From: Pseudoalteromonas arctica A 37-1-2
GTDB lineage: Bacteria > Pseudomonadota > Gammaproteobacteria > Enterobacterales > Alteromonadaceae
DNA length: 64,000 nucleotides
Assembly (NCBI RefSeq): GCF_000238395.3
Contig: NZ_CP011025.1
Coordinates: 2,046,001-2,110,000 of the forward strand
Direction of reading: 5' to 3'
The notes beneath the pieces were generated by a model, which saw only the letters and a list, made by a program, of their open reading frames with translations, had not been told where the DNA came from and ran no database searches. How positions within the stretch are numbered: position 1 is the stretch's first letter; the number at the start of each line of letters is the position of its first letter. The position numbers and the translations under genes were made by a program. This document shows positions 39,327 to 50,331 of the stretch, one piece after another.

Positions 39327-42300
39327 ATACGCTACCGCTAATGAAGGTAGTTTTACGCTGTCATCAATAGATGATACTTCTTGATCGTACTTACTGTCTT
39401 GAAATGTATAGTTAGCCTGCAAGCCGAGGCCCGACCAAATACCAGGTAAGTTATCGTAGGTCTGCATATATTGAAGCTCTAACCCTTTAATACTCGCCCC
39501 TTTACCATTTTTAATTCGGGTGGTGTTAAATTTGGCACACATTTGCTCTAAGTCGCCCGAATACATCCACTCTTTTTGATAATCCTGGCCACCTTGAAAA
39601 CGCTTAGGCATACATTTTTCTAAGCTATCTTGGCCTGCAATAAGTACTAAATCGTCTGGGTTATAAGATTCGCCCTCTTCGAGTCCCACTCCACGTAGGT
39701 CATCCATGTAGGTAACAATCGTTTCAGACTCTTCAAAGTTTGTCATGTCTTTATAAAATAATGATGCTGCTAATAATCCCGAATCGTTGAAATACCATTC
39801 ATATGATAAATCAAGGTTTATTGATTCAAGTGGATCGAGTTTAGGATTGGTAAGCGTAATTGAGTTGTTACGGTTTTCACCGCCCCATTGTGTTTCTCTT
39901 ACTTTAAAACCAGGACGTAGTGAATCTATTTGTGGACGAGCCATTGTTTTAGATGCTGCAAAACGAATAATGGTGTCTTCACTTTGCAAGTAGTTAATAT
40001 TGATACTGGGTAAAAACAAATCGTAGTCGTGCTCACCAGTTACTGCAAACGAGCGTAAGCTTCTGTCTTCTGTTGGTAATAAGTTTCCATTTGCATCAAA
40101 TTTACGCTCGCCATATATCCAGTTTTTTTCGGTTGATACATCAGAATGGCGCCATAACCACCACTCAGATTCATTTGGATTACCACGTACAGCGTTAGGA
40201 TCATGACACGCGCCTTGAGCAGGAATAGCCACATCGTCTGATTTATCAATAGTACCTTTCGTGTCGTAGCCTAGACCATCGGTTCTCGACCAGCGTATTT
40301 CTTCGTTGTAATCTGCACCATAAAATTGCGTTGCAGCACACAGTGGTAAGCTAGTATCACGCAACTCTGCTAATTTAAATGGGTCCATTAAACGAGCATT
40401 ATTTGAAGGGTCAAATGCAAACTGTACACCCGATGCACCTTGCACTTCTACAGTCGTTTTTACATAACGCACACCCACATCACCTGTAACACGTCCATCT
40501 GCTAATTCGAAATTTAGCTTGGTGTAAAATGCTAAGTTATCTAGCTCTGTATTGCGTGTGTTTGAATCGTCTGTGGCAAAAGCAACTTCTGGACTCCCTA
40601 AAGCTACTTCAAATGCTTTAAAAGCCGAAAATCGATTCCACCCGTCGGTTACATTGTCGCGGCCATAACCTAAATCAGCCATAAAATCGTCAACAGGAAA
40701 CCCTTCACCGTCGGTTATTAAATCACCAGAAATATCTCTTAAACCGCTACCAAGTACTGCAGGTTGGCCTGTTGCAGGGTTTATAACTACAACCCCCTCG
40801 CCTACACTATTAAAGGCTCCTTGCTGAGCATCTACATATTTTGTACGTTTTGACCATTTTGCACCAAATTCAATTGAGCGTACATAGCTTGTGTCAAGCA
40901 CGTAATCAAAATCGACAAAGAGCGACTTTTGTTCATCTTCGACTTCGTTGAGGGTTCTGCCCATGTACGATAAATGCTGCGCTTTTAGCTCATCCGGATT
41001 AAATCCCGTGGTGCTGTAATTATCCCATAGATTTGTTGGGTCACCAAAAGTGTCGTTTTCGCCGTAATCAATTAAGCCGGTGCCTGTAACTAATTTACAC
41101 GGACCGCCTGCTGTACAGTCATAACCAACAGGCTCCATATCCTCTGGTGGCACATTTACTAAGCTCCATGCACTAATATTGGCAAAATTTTGCAGTGCAA
41201 CGTACACTGAGTTTTCTGGTATTTGCTGCGTTTTAGAGTACCCAACGCCAGCTTCCATCGAAAATGAGTCACTAAAACCGTGATTCATATCAAGTGAGTA
41301 AACTTGGTTTTTATTTTCAAATTCACCTTCTGACTGCACTAAACCACCGTTACCAAAGCGGTTGATAAACTTAGTAAATGTATTCGTTTTTAAATCGATT
41401 GTACGCCAGCTAGCTTCAGGATCAGTAAATTTAGCTGTCACGCCAGAAAGGCCTGGGTCTTCACCTTCAACTAAGTTTTTAGTTTCCATTGAGCGCGTAT
41501 TAATACCATGCATTGAGTTATTAACGTCTTGTTTTGCAAGGTTTGCGTTAAAGTTAAACTCTGTGTTTTCACTTGCTCGCCACTGCAAACCTAAGTTAAT
41601 ACTGGTGCGGTCATTTTGACTATCAAAAAGCTGATAATTAACTAAACGAGGTGTAATACCTACCGCATTTTCAACAACGTTGCCATTTGTATCTGTTGCT
41701 AAAGGCGACTGAACTGCTGTCCACTCTGTAGCAGAGTATTGGTCTTTTCGGTATTCGTTAGTCTCTTTAACTGCAGTAAAAACCACGCCAAAGGTATCGT
41801 CAAAAAGCTTTTTCGACATCGTACCCGATATTTTATAATTTTCTTTATCAGATAAATCGTTGTACCTGCCTTCTAAAGTCATAGTGGAAATTTCATAATT
41901 TAAATCAAGCGGCTTTGTAGTCGAAAGATTGATATTTGCGCCTAGCGAACCCTCTTCATGATCTGCACTCGGTGTTTTTACCACTTCAATTTTAGATAAA
42001 ATATCGGATGAATACTGCGATAAGTCTACGCCTTGGCTAAAACCTGTAGAACCTAATTGCACACCATTCATGCTAATATTGTTTTGTTGTGAGTTAGCAC
42101 CACGCACAGATATTCGTGCACCTTCACCATCAACGGATTGTACTGATACACCAGTTACACGCGAAAGCGCATCAGCGATGTTTTGATCAGTGGACTTACC
42201 AATGTCTTCAGCGTTTATGGAGTCAACAACGTTTTCAGCAAAACGCTTATCATTAATAGATTTTTTAAGACTGGCGGCTAACCCGCTGACTTCAATTATT

Positions 42301-42425
42301 TCAATATCGGCTTCTACTTTCGGTTTTTCTTGTGTGCTTTCGTCTTGCTTGGCGTAAACCAATTGTGTTGCAAGTACTGCAGCTGTAATCGCGCTCAACT
42401 TGAACGCTTTGTTGATGATTGTCAT
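39327..42425 (-). pseudogene. TonB-dependent receptor, 5' part (disrupted by IS)
   Basis: Encodes residues 1-1033 of an outer-membrane receptor that was 1156 aa before the insertion. Signal peptide about 1-25 (ends VYA), TonB-box-like IEIIEVSG (about 41-48), plug domain (VDSINAEDIGKSTDQNIADA ... GEGARISVRG), then the barrel. The IS adds a false end (CSGQ, stop at 39312). Receptors of this long type import oligosaccharides in Alteromonadales. Four operator-like palindromes precede it, so it belongs to the GntR-controlled agar set. Confidence 0.93.
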
Positions 42426-42469
42426 GTGTGTTCCCTTTCTAAGGTATTATTATGTTGTCAGGTTAATCT

Positions 42470-42524
42470 TTTGTAAACAATAATATAATAACCAAACAAT
42501 TGTCAACTGTATTTTGTTAACAAT
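42470..42524. promoter_or_regulatory. Cluster of predicted GntR operators before the TonB receptor
   Basis: Three related sites within 55 bp: TTTGTAAACAAT (42470-42481), ATTGTCAACTGT (42499-42510) and TTTGTTAACAAT (42513-42524), 45-99 bp upstream of the ATG. The last is the best match to ATTGTYAACAAT. Confidence 0.65.
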
Positions 42525-42543
42525 ATTTATTTGATTATAAAAA

Positions 42544-42573
42544 AGCAACTTAATGCGTAAGCATTAAATTGCT
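42544..42573 (-). terminator. Terminator of the galactose/agar-sugar operon
   Basis: A 13-bp stem with one mismatch (AGCAACTTAATGC / GCATTAAATTGCT, loop GTAA), followed on the minus strand by TTTTTTATAATC. It lies after the PhoD-like gene. Confidence 0.8.
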
Positions 42574-42635
42574 CTTAAGTAACAGTGTTAAAGTAAATAT
42601 TTACACAGAGTTTATCGTCAATAGTTCTAGCCTAA

Positions 42636-44975
42636 TCAAAATTCTTTTATATACGGCCAACCAGTAAACTGCTTTTCTGTTGATGGATCTGTATTCCACT
42701 CCCAGCACTCTAATTGATAATATTTTTTTGCATGGTTTATTTTAATAATCCCATAACCTTCACTTTTTAAGTTTCTGTCAGCTAAAAACTTACCCCACGT
42801 TGTATTTTGTTTAGCAAAAAGTTTATGCGTAACTTTAGGGTTAGCTGCCGCTAGAACTCGCATTTTATTGCCAAACGTGTCGGTAAAATCACCGGTGTTT
42901 TTGTCGTTGTTTCGCTGATTTGGTAAAGGTGCGTGGGGTTCAAACCATCGCTGCCAAAATGCTGCGCTAGCTGGGCCTGCAAAAAACAAGCTGCCATCAT
43001 CAAAAGTATTGATTCCTTGATAGGCAAGCAATCCGAGGTGTTGATCTCCCGCAATTACTAATGCGTTAGCGTCACTTACTAGTTTTACTGCGCGTGTACG
43101 CCCATCAGCCGGGTAGCCATTTGCATCGTAATCTATTAATGCTTTGCCATTTTCATCGGTTTGAGGCGACCCCCACATGGAAGCTGTAATACATATTTTA
43201 GGTTTACCCGGGTGCATAGTTTGCCAGTCTTTTAAAAAGGCTTCTTGGCGTTTACCTAATAACTCACCCGTTGTGGCAAGCTTATTCGCTTTGTAGTCAG
43301 GTGGCGTTTTAAATTTACGATCCTCAACCATCGCAAAACTAATACCACCATATTCAAATGCAGCATAACTAACCGGAATATCATATTTTATCGGTGTGGG
43401 ATCATAAGGGTCCGGATTATGCCCATTTTGCATACGGTAGATCATTCTAACAAGGTCTTTGTCCCACTTATAACCGCCGTCTTCCTCTTTTAGCATATCG
43501 GAGTGATCGCCACCATCGCCCCACAAGTTACCTTGCAGCACATCATGGTCATCAACTAAAACAAGTGTAGGCTTATCTTTTATACTATCGGCAAACGCCC
43601 AGTACCATAAGTACCATTTATATAAGGTATCTAGTTTGGCATCTTTGGTGTGGCGACCATAGCGAGTCGGGTATGTTTCGTAGTACTGATCGCCACAAAA
43701 GACATACATATCAGGGTTGTTGTAATTAGCATTTTCTACAAGTTCAGTGTGAGGAAATAAAATATTGTCTTTGGTGTAACGTCCTAAATCGCGCTCGCTA
43801 CTAATAAGGCGTGTGTAATGTGTGTTGTCTAAGCTTTTAGAAGTAGGAATAATACAAGAGTACAATGCAATCGTAAATTCTTTACTACTTTGTGGGTCCT
43901 TAGCAATAGTTCCAGAATATAAAGTGTCATCAGGCTTTTGTGGGTTAACAATTCTGTATTGAGCTTGTTTTAAATAATCCCAATTACTTAATCTAAACCT
44001 TGCTACAAAACCATCTTCAATTTTTGCTGTACTTGCATATTGCCAATCCGATTGGTTTTCAAACTGATATTGCAGCTCCACGCGTGAGAACTTTTTAATA
44101 TTAATAGGCATTAACTGACAAGATAACTTGAGTACCTGCTGATTAACGCTATACATACACCCCATAACGGGGCCTAAGGTGTTGGCATTATTTAGAGTTA
44201 TTTTACCTCCACCGGTTTCAATATCACTAAACCCCCAACGAGCGCCTGCTACAAAAGGCTCTGAGGAGCTTAATAACGAAATACCTCCTTGCAGTTGATC
44301 TGCGGGGACTTTGTGAAGTACTGCAAATCCTAACTCCTGGGCAGTATTTGTGTTACTTGCCACAAGACGAATATCAAAATGGTTTGCATCTATTGGGTCT
44401 AAATGGCAATCGAGTGTTATTTTATCGCCGCTTTTATATTGTTGTATATTAAATGGAGTACGATTAATAATAGTAAAATCAAGGGCTTTGCTTTCATCAT
44501 CAAACTGTCTAAATGATAATTTACCTAAACTGTCAAAGGCCGCAATTATTCCGCCATTTTCGCCACCAGCTCGCTGCGCTAAAGCAGCACCTTTAGCTGT
44601 TAGTTCACCTTTACCAATCCCTAATAAAAATCCACAAAAGCCTTTTTCGTTCGGCGTTAAATTACGTACGGTGGCTTTTACACGCCCACTTTGTAAAGAG
44701 CTATTAAGCTGCCTGGTGAGTAACGATACGGTACGCGCTTCAAAATCTTTTTCTTCTCGAGTACATAAAAGCTCATTACCTATGCGTTGCCAGTCTTGGA
44801 GTCTGTTCCCCCAAAAATGCTTACCGAGCCACACTTGCTTGCTTAAATTTGTATTATCTAATGGTGCAGTTGAGGTTAAGTCACCTCGGTATGATGTAAA
44901 TAAACCGCTGCAACCACCTAACATACTTGAACTTAGTAGGCCGGCGCTGAGTTTTAAAAAACCTCTGCGTTTCAT
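42636..44975 (-). CDS. PhoD-like metallophosphoesterase, Tat lipoprotein
   Basis: 779 aa. Twin-arginine signal (KRRGFLKLS) with lipobox LGGC, so Tat-exported and lipid-anchored. About residues 30-270 form an N-terminal sandwich; the C-terminal half is the PhoD-like phosphatase (PF09423): CGDQYYE, VLVDDHDVLQGN, TASMWG and AGDQHLG metal-ligand blocks. The ATG at 44975 is preferred because AAAGGTG lies 7 nt upstream; the GTG at 44984 falls inside that site. It is last in the operon, 58 bp after galE. A phosphodiesterase in an agar operon is unexpected; the substrate is unknown. Confidence 0.8.
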   Translation of the reverse strand: MKRRGFLKLSAGLLSSSMLGGCSGLFTSYRGDLTSTAPLDNTNLSKQVWLGKHFWGNRLQDWQRIGNELLCTREEKDFEARTVSLLTRQLNSSLQSGRVKATVRNLTPNEKGFCGFLLGIGKGELTAKGAALAQRAGGENGGIIAAFDSLGKLSFRQFDDESKALDFTIINRTPFNIQQYKSGDKITLDCHLDPIDANHFDIRLVASNTNTAQELGFAVLHKVPADQLQGGISLLSSSEPFVAGARWGFSDIETGGGKITLNNANTLGPVMGCMYSVNQQVLKLSCQLMPINIKKFSRVELQYQFENQSDWQYASTAKIEDGFVARFRLSNWDYLKQAQYRIVNPQKPDDTLYSGTIAKDPQSSKEFTIALYSCIIPTSKSLDNTHYTRLISSERDLGRYTKDNILFPHTELVENANYNNPDMYVFCGDQYYETYPTRYGRHTKDAKLDTLYKWYLWYWAFADSIKDKPTLVLVDDHDVLQGNLWGDGGDHSDMLKEEDGGYKWDKDLVRMIYRMQNGHNPDPYDPTPIKYDIPVSYAAFEYGGISFAMVEDRKFKTPPDYKANKLATTGELLGKRQEAFLKDWQTMHPGKPKICITASMWGSPQTDENGKALIDYDANGYPADGRTRAVKLVSDANALVIAGDQHLGLLAYQGINTFDDGSLFFAGPASAAFWQRWFEPHAPLPNQRNNDKNTGDFTDTFGNKMRVLAAANPKVTHKLFAKQNTTWGKFLADRNLKSEGYGIIKINHAKKYYQLECWEWNTDPSTEKQFTGWPYIKEF

Positions 44976-45042
44976 TTTAGTCACCTTTATTATTGTGTGT
45001 TAATAAGACGCCTTGTGTAGACAGTGTTTTTACATAAGGGGG

Positions 45043-46071
45043 TTATGCATTCAGGTAGCCATTAGGGTTATTACTTTGCCAGCGCCACGTGTCTTTCATC
45101 ATGTCTGCAAGGGTATACTTACATTGCCAGCCTAAAACACCCTGAGCTTTAGATGAATCAGCCCAAAAAGCAGCTAAGTCGCCATCGCGGCGCTTTACAA
45201 TGTCAAAGTTAATATCAACTCCGGTATACTCAATAAATGCTTTTACTATGCCAAGCACAGAATAAGGAGTACCAGTGCCTAAGTTAAATGCTTCATATAA
45301 GCTGTGGTGTTGCTCGCCAAGCCATTTAAGGGCTTTAATATGACCATTGGCTAAATCACTAACGTGTATATAGTCACGCTCGCATGTGCCGTCTTCAGTA
45401 GGGTAATCGCCTCCATAAATGGCTAATTTGTCACGTTTACCTACAGCAACTTGAGCAATAAAGGGCATTAAATTGTTAGGAATACCTAATGGGTCTTCTC
45501 CTATTTGGCCGCTAATATCTGCGCCAATAGGATTAAAGTAGCGTAAGCTTGCTACTTGCAAACCGGTATTTGAGGCTACTATTTCTTGTAGTATTTGCTC
45601 AATCATTACCTTTGTTTGCCCATACGGGCTTGCTGCACGCCCTAGAGGTAAACTTTCGGTATAAGGCACCGATGCGCCTTGTCCATAAACTGTAGCTGAT
45701 GAGCTAAACACGAGTTTATCAACATTATATTTAAGCATGCATTGGCATAAATTTAAGGTCGACACCAAGTTGGTATAATAATACTCAAGTGGTTTTTCTA
45801 TGGATTCGCCTACCGCTTTTAAACCTGCAAAGTGAATAACCGAATCAAATTTATGCTCGCTAAACGTGGCAGACAACTTATCGTTATCAAGTAAACTGGC
45901 GTGAATAAATTCAACTTTTCGCTTTGATAACGCTTCTACGCGAGTTAGCGATTCACGACTCGAGTTACTTAAATCGTCTATTACTACTACGTCAAAACCA
46001 TCTTTTAATAAGCTTAAAACAGTGTGGCTGCCAACATATCCCGCGCCTCCTGTTACCAGTACTTTTTTCAT
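45043..46071 (-). CDS. galE: UDP-glucose 4-epimerase
   Basis: Leloir enzyme interconverting UDP-galactose and UDP-glucose. 342 aa (E. coli 338). NAD-binding GGAGYVGSHT at the N-terminus, catalytic Ser in SSSATVYG and Tyr-Lys in YGQTK, and YFNPIGA. It follows galK by 10 nt in the sugar porter-kdgK-GH117-galT-galK-galE operon and handles D-galactose from agarobiose. Confidence 0.96.
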   Translation of the reverse strand: MKKVLVTGGAGYVGSHTVLSLLKDGFDVVVIDDLSNSSRESLTRVEALSKRKVEFIHASLLDNDKLSATFSEHKFDSVIHFAGLKAVGESIEKPLEYYYTNLVSTLNLCQCMLKYNVDKLVFSSSATVYGQGASVPYTESLPLGRAASPYGQTKVMIEQILQEIVASNTGLQVASLRYFNPIGADISGQIGEDPLGIPNNLMPFIAQVAVGKRDKLAIYGGDYPTEDGTCERDYIHVSDLANGHIKALKWLGEQHHSLYEAFNLGTGTPYSVLGIVKAFIEYTGVDINFDIVKRRDGDLAAFWADSSKAQGVLGWQCKYTLADMMKDTWRWQSNNPNGYLNA

Positions 46072-46081
46072 TAGATTGTCC

Positions 46082-47236
46082 TTATGCTCTTATAAGTGAT
46101 ACACCAGCTGAAGGTACGCTTGTGTAAATCGTTTCTTTTAATCCTGTTTGTTGCTCGTACTGCGTTTCAATAGCACTAATTACATTCTCTACCAAAAAAT
46201 TAGGAACAAACGCCACTACACAACCACCAAAGCCACCGCCCGTCATTCTTACGCCGCCGTGTTCGTTAATTACTTTTGCGATAATATTAACAAGAGTGTC
46301 GATTTGGGAGGTGGTTATTTCGAACAAATCCCGCATAGAAGCATGGCTTTGTGCCATTAGTGTGCTTAGTTTGGCGATATCGTTATTAGTAAAAGCTTGC
46401 ATAGCTTCTAATGTGCGCACATTTTCATACACTATATGCTCAACACGTTTAGCTACACTTGGGTCAAGGGTATGCTTTTTACTTTCGTACTCACCAATAC
46501 TTACTTCCCGCAAGCTCGGTTTAGACAAGGCTTCTGCTCCTGCATAACATTGTTCTCGGCGTAAATTATATTCACTATCAAGCAAGCCTCGTTTAACGTT
46601 TGAGTTAACCATTAAAATAGTCATCTTTGGGTCAATACTCACTTCAATTAAATCAAGTGAGCGGCAATCTATACCCAATGCTTGTCCTTGCTGACCACAC
46701 GCCGATATAAGCTGATCCATAATTCCACAGTTGCAGCCCACAAAATTGTTTTCGGCTGCTTGTGCAATTTTGGCTATGTCTTTTCGCTCAATAAACAGTT
46801 CGCATAAGTGATTAAATGCATAAGCAATACCTACCTCAAGTGCAGCCGATGAACTCAGACCAGCTCCTTGCGGGACATTACCTGTGATGCATATATCGCA
46901 GCCACTGAGTTTATGATTTCGTTTTTGCAGTTCATCAACTACGCCGCGAACATAATTACTCCACGTTTGCGTACTGTGGCTATTAAGCGGTTTATTTACT
47001 AAAAAGTTGTCGGTTTGGTTATCGCAATCAAGTGCAAGTACATTTACTACATCGTCAGTTCGAGGGGACACTGCAATGTAAGTAGCGTATTCAATGGCAC
47101 AAGGCAGTACAAAACCGTCATTGTAATCGGTGTGCTCACCAATTAAATTAACACGCCCTGGGGCTTTGACAACAAAGTCGGCATCGCGTCCAAAGTGGTT
47201 TGAAAAAGCTAACCGTGCGCTTTGTTCAACATTCAT
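46082..47236 (-). CDS. galK: Galactokinase
   Basis: GHMP kinase, phosphorylates D-galactose at C1. 384 aa (E. coli 382). Galactokinase signature [22 protein letters not shown] loop [15 protein letters not shown] and C-terminal [13 protein letters not shown]. The start overlaps the galT stop by 4 nt. Confidence 0.97.
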   Translation of the reverse strand: MNVEQSARLAFSNHFGRDADFVVKAPGRVNLIGEHTDYNDGFVLPCAIEYATYIAVSPRTDDVVNVLALDCDNQTDNFLVNKPLNSHSTQTWSNYVRGVVDELQKRNHKLSGCDICITGNVPQGAGLSSSAALEVGIAYAFNHLCELFIERKDIAKIAQAAENNFVGCNCGIMDQLISACGQQGQALGIDCRSLDLIEVSIDPKMTILMVNSNVKRGLLDSEYNLRREQCYAGAEALSKPSLREVSIGEYESKKHTLDPSVAKRVEHIVYENVRTLEAMQAFTNNDIAKLSTLMAQSHASMRDLFEITTSQIDTLVNIIAKVINEHGGVRMTGGGFGGCVVAFVPNFLVENVISAIETQYEQQTGLKETIYTSVPSAGVSLIRA

Positions 47237-48288
47237 TTAGTGTTCTCTTTATAATGCGTTAGTGATTGTTTCTTCAAAATAGTGGCAGCTTGCTCTGGCG
47301 TTATATCGCGCTGTGCTTCGGCCATCATCTCGTAACCAACCATAAATTTTTTAACACTGGCTGATCGTAGTAATGGCGGTAAAAACTGCGCATGTAATTG
47401 CCAAAATAAGTGGCTTTGACCATCATAAGGCGCGCCATGCCAGCCCATAGAGTAAGGAAACGAGCACTGAAATAAGTTGTCGTAACGAGTTGTTACATTT
47501 TTAATAATTTCAGCTAGAGTACTTTGTTGAGCGTCTGTCAGCTCTATCATTTGAGTAATCGCAAACCGAGGTAATAGCAGTGTTTCAAATGGCCATGCAG
47601 CCCAATAAGGAACAACCACAAGCCAATCATCGTTTACACATACTACGCGTTCATTTAATTCCATCTCACGTTTTGCGTAATCGAGCAATAAACTACTGCC
47701 ATACTGTTTATAATAGTTACTAAGGTTTGTATGTTTACGTGCAACCAAACTCGGTAATTTATTTTGTGCCCAAATTTGACCATGTGGATGCGGGTTAGAG
47801 CATCCCATTACAGCGCCTTTATTTTCAAACACCTGAACCCAGTTGTAAGTTTTTGATAACTCTTGGCATTGCTCTTGCCATGTGCTTACTACATTTGTAA
47901 TTTGCGAAACACTGAGCTCTGGTAGTGTTTTTGCATGATTAGGCGAAAAACAAATAACACGCGCAGTGCCACGCTCTGTATGCATGCTAAATAGGGGATC
48001 GGTTTGCTCCACATCAGGCACACCTTCACGCAAGGCGGCAAAGTCATTAGTAAACACAAAGGTGTTTTTGTAATCTGGATTTACTTCGCCGTTAATACGC
48101 GTATTGCCTTTACATAAAAAGCAGCTTTCGTCGTATTCTGGTTTAACCTCAATATCTACACTTTCTTCTTGACCTTGCCATGGGCGTTTAGCCCTGTGTG
48201 GCGACACCAACACATATTCATTTAATAATGGGTTTAAACGCCGATGTGGATGCTCTGTCGGGTCAAATTGATTTTGTTGCTCACTCAT
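47233..48288 (-). CDS. galT: Galactose-1-phosphate uridylyltransferase
   Basis: Exchanges UMP between UDP-glucose and galactose 1-phosphate. 351 aa (E. coli 348). Active-site His-Pro-His in [10 protein letters not shown], zinc-binding Cys pair in ESCFLCKGN, and the HPHRRLNPL start. It follows GH117 by 12 nt and overlaps galK by 4 nt. Confidence 0.97.
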   Translation of the reverse strand: MSEQQNQFDPTEHPHRRLNPLLNEYVLVSPHRAKRPWQGQEESVDIEVKPEYDESCFLCKGNTRINGEVNPDYKNTFVFTNDFAALREGVPDVEQTDPLFSMHTERGTARVICFSPNHAKTLPELSVSQITNVVSTWQEQCQELSKTYNWVQVFENKGAVMGCSNPHPHGQIWAQNKLPSLVARKHTNLSNYYKQYGSSLLLDYAKREMELNERVVCVNDDWLVVVPYWAAWPFETLLLPRFAITQMIELTDAQQSTLAEIIKNVTTRYDNLFQCSFPYSMGWHGAPYDGQSHLFWQLHAQFLPPLLRSASVKKFMVGYEMMAEAQRDITPEQAATILKKQSLTHYKENTK

Positions 48289-48300
48289 TGTTTACTTTCC

Positions 48301-49383
48301 CTAGTTACTGTTTTGAAAGGTACCGGCGTCGAGCACTTGCTTACGAGGAGTAAAACGACAAATATAGTTCCAGTTCCAACTGGCATCGTATTTATGGCAC
48401 AAGCCCCAACTAATGCCTGGCGCTGTGTTTTGATCAAACCCTTGTGCAGGTCTATATAAGCCAATTGCTTCTGGACCGCCTTTTATATGCGCCATAATTT
48501 CAAAATTAATACCGTCCTGAGCAAATTGAATAGTATTTTTTTCAGGGCCATCGGTTGTTAGCAAGCTAGCAATACCACCTTTGTAATTCCAAACAACGAC
48601 CTCATGACCGCTATTAGAAATAGGGTTGTAAGGCGATTTAACATAAGGCCCTAATACATCATCAGCAATAGCAACACCGTGTTTAATTTCACGACCACCA
48701 AAGTTCATTCCCTCACCTTGGGTCTCACCTTTGTAATACAAGTAAAATTTGTTATTAAAAAACACCAAACACGGATCGTGTACTTTATGGCTATCAAAAC
48801 TACCTTTAGCTGTTACTGCAAAGCGATTATCTTCATCACCGTGCCATTGACCATCTTTACTTGGGCTAACAATAGGTTCAGGTGATTTAATCCAAGGACC
48901 AAAAGGGGTATCGCAATGCGCTATAGCAATATGCTCATATTGGCGATTGGTGTACGGTGTTTGTACCGTTTGATACACCAAGTAATACTTACCTTGATGC
49001 GCAAATACTTCAGGGGTAAAAATAGCGCGATCGTCATAGTTACCAGCGTCACCTCGACTCACAGCGACCCCTTGCTCTTGCCACGTTATGCTATCTTTTG
49101 ACGTTGCATGCCAAACTTGCGTTAAATCCCAAGGAAACACTTTTGCACTTGAGTCTTGTGCATTAAAACCAACCGTTTCCCCCTCACCTTTGGTGTACCA
49201 ACAATGGTAAACACCATCAATGTATAAAACAGATGAAGGATCGCGACGTATAACTCCTTCTTCATAGGCAAAATCGCCCAGCAACGGTTCTACATCAAAT
49301 TCTGTCAGCCACTGCGGGCCATATTTGTCGTAGCCACGCTCTATTGCACGCTTACTTGCTAAACTTAATTTTTTATCAGACAT
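48301..49383 (-). CDS. GH117 alpha-1,3-(3,6-anhydro)-L-galactosidase (neoagarobiose hydrolase)
   Basis: 360-aa five-bladed beta-propeller without signal peptide. It splits neoagarooligosaccharides at the non-reducing end into 3,6-anhydro-L-galactose and galactose or agarooligosaccharide. Catalytic set: Asp48 (RRDPSS), Asp203 (VHDPCLV), Glu261 with His260 (NSGHEVVV). The N-terminal helix segment [14 protein letters not shown] resembles the domain-swap arm of GH117. Its place between kdgK and galT links the two product sugars to their own pathways. Confidence 0.93.
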   Translation of the reverse strand: MSDKKLSLASKRAIERGYDKYGPQWLTEFDVEPLLGDFAYEEGVIRRDPSSVLYIDGVYHCWYTKGEGETVGFNAQDSSAKVFPWDLTQVWHATSKDSITWQEQGVAVSRGDAGNYDDRAIFTPEVFAHQGKYYLVYQTVQTPYTNRQYEHIAIAHCDTPFGPWIKSPEPIVSPSKDGQWHGDEDNRFAVTAKGSFDSHKVHDPCLVFFNNKFYLYYKGETQGEGMNFGGREIKHGVAIADDVLGPYVKSPYNPISNSGHEVVVWNYKGGIASLLTTDGPEKNTIQFAQDGINFEIMAHIKGGPEAIGLYRPAQGFDQNTAPGISWGLCHKYDASWNWNYICRFTPRKQVLDAGTFQNSN

Positions 49384-49392
49384 GTTAATTCC

Positions 49393-50331
49393 TTACTTAC
49401 CTAGGCTTATATTTAGCGACTGGTATACGTCAAGAGGTAAAATCGCGCCTTGATGTTGCACAACTTGTGAGGCAACACTGTCAGCCATTTCTAATGCATT
49501 TTGAGGGGTTTGTGCGCACATTCTGGCGGCTAAGTAGGTTCCGGCAAATGAGTCGCCAGCCGCTGTACTGTCAACTTGCTTTGCAGCGGGTGTAAACGGA
49601 CATGACGCTTTAAGATCATCTTTGCAATAAACCTGCATCCCGGCACTACCAGCTTTAATAACAATTTCGTCGATATCAAATTGTGTACAGTACTGAACAA
49701 TCTCTGCACTGCTTGAATGACCGAATAACACACGGTGATCATCAAGACCTGGTAAAACTACATTACTAAGCGCATAAGCACGCTCTAGCCATTCAATAGC
49801 GTGGCTTTTTGATTGCCACATACGCGCGCGATAATTAGGGTCGAACGCAATTGTGCAGCCTTGTTTTTTTAAATCAGCTAATAATGTGAGTAAACCTTGT
49901 TTAGATTCATCATCTAAAATACCTAAACTAATGCCACTGAAAAACACCCAGTCTGATTCTTTCAAACCTAAATTAAATGGCTTTTGAGTATATAAACTCA
50001 TCATATGCTTCGCTGCTGATTGATTACGCCAATAATCAAAGCTTCGCTCACCATCAGCATCCGTTGAAATAGCGTAAATACCCACGTTATAGTCTGCTGT
50101 TGTAATCACGTTTTGCGTGCTAATACCTTCTTTTTGCCAACATTTGAGCATATTGGCACTCAGTACGTCGCTACCTACAGCTGTAAATAGCGCGCAATTT
50201 AGTGTGTTAGCAAAACGCTTTGCATACACAAGAGCATTGTAAGTATCGCCCGCAAATGACTGCTTGCATTCGCTAATACCTGTTGGTACTAGCTCAACCA
50301 TACATTCGCCAATAGCAAGTAAAGTACTCAC
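49393..50331 (-). CDS. kdgK: 2-keto-3-deoxygluconate kinase (PfkB family)
   Basis: 312 aa, ribokinase fold. N-terminal GECMVEL, DPNYRARMW and the ATP-site DSTAAGDSFAGTYLA with catalytic Asp. KdgK phosphorylates KDG at C6 to KDPG, which Eda splits to pyruvate and glyceraldehyde 3-phosphate; no eda is seen in the window. The start overlaps the sugar porter stop by 4 nt. Confidence 0.92.
   Translation of the reverse strand: MSTLLAIGECMVELVPTGISECKQSFAGDTYNALVYAKRFANTLNCALFTAVGSDVLSANMLKCWQKEGISTQNVITTADYNVGIYAISTDADGERSFDYWRNQSAAKHMMSLYTQKPFNLGLKESDWVFFSGISLGILDDESKQGLLTLLADLKKQGCTIAFDPNYRARMWQSKSHAIEWLERAYALSNVVLPGLDDHRVLFGHSSSAEIVQYCTQFDIDEIVIKAGSAGMQVYCKDDLKASCPFTPAAKQVDSTAAGDSFAGTYLAARMCAQTPQNALEMADSVASQVVQHQGAILPLDVYQSLNISLGK

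Noticed and set aside
44350..45003. 217-codon plus-strand open frame opposite the PhoD-like gene
   Set aside because: It lies wholly antisense to a gene with clear family motifs, has no recognisable domain and an atypical Ser/Leu/Pro-rich composition; a shadow frame.
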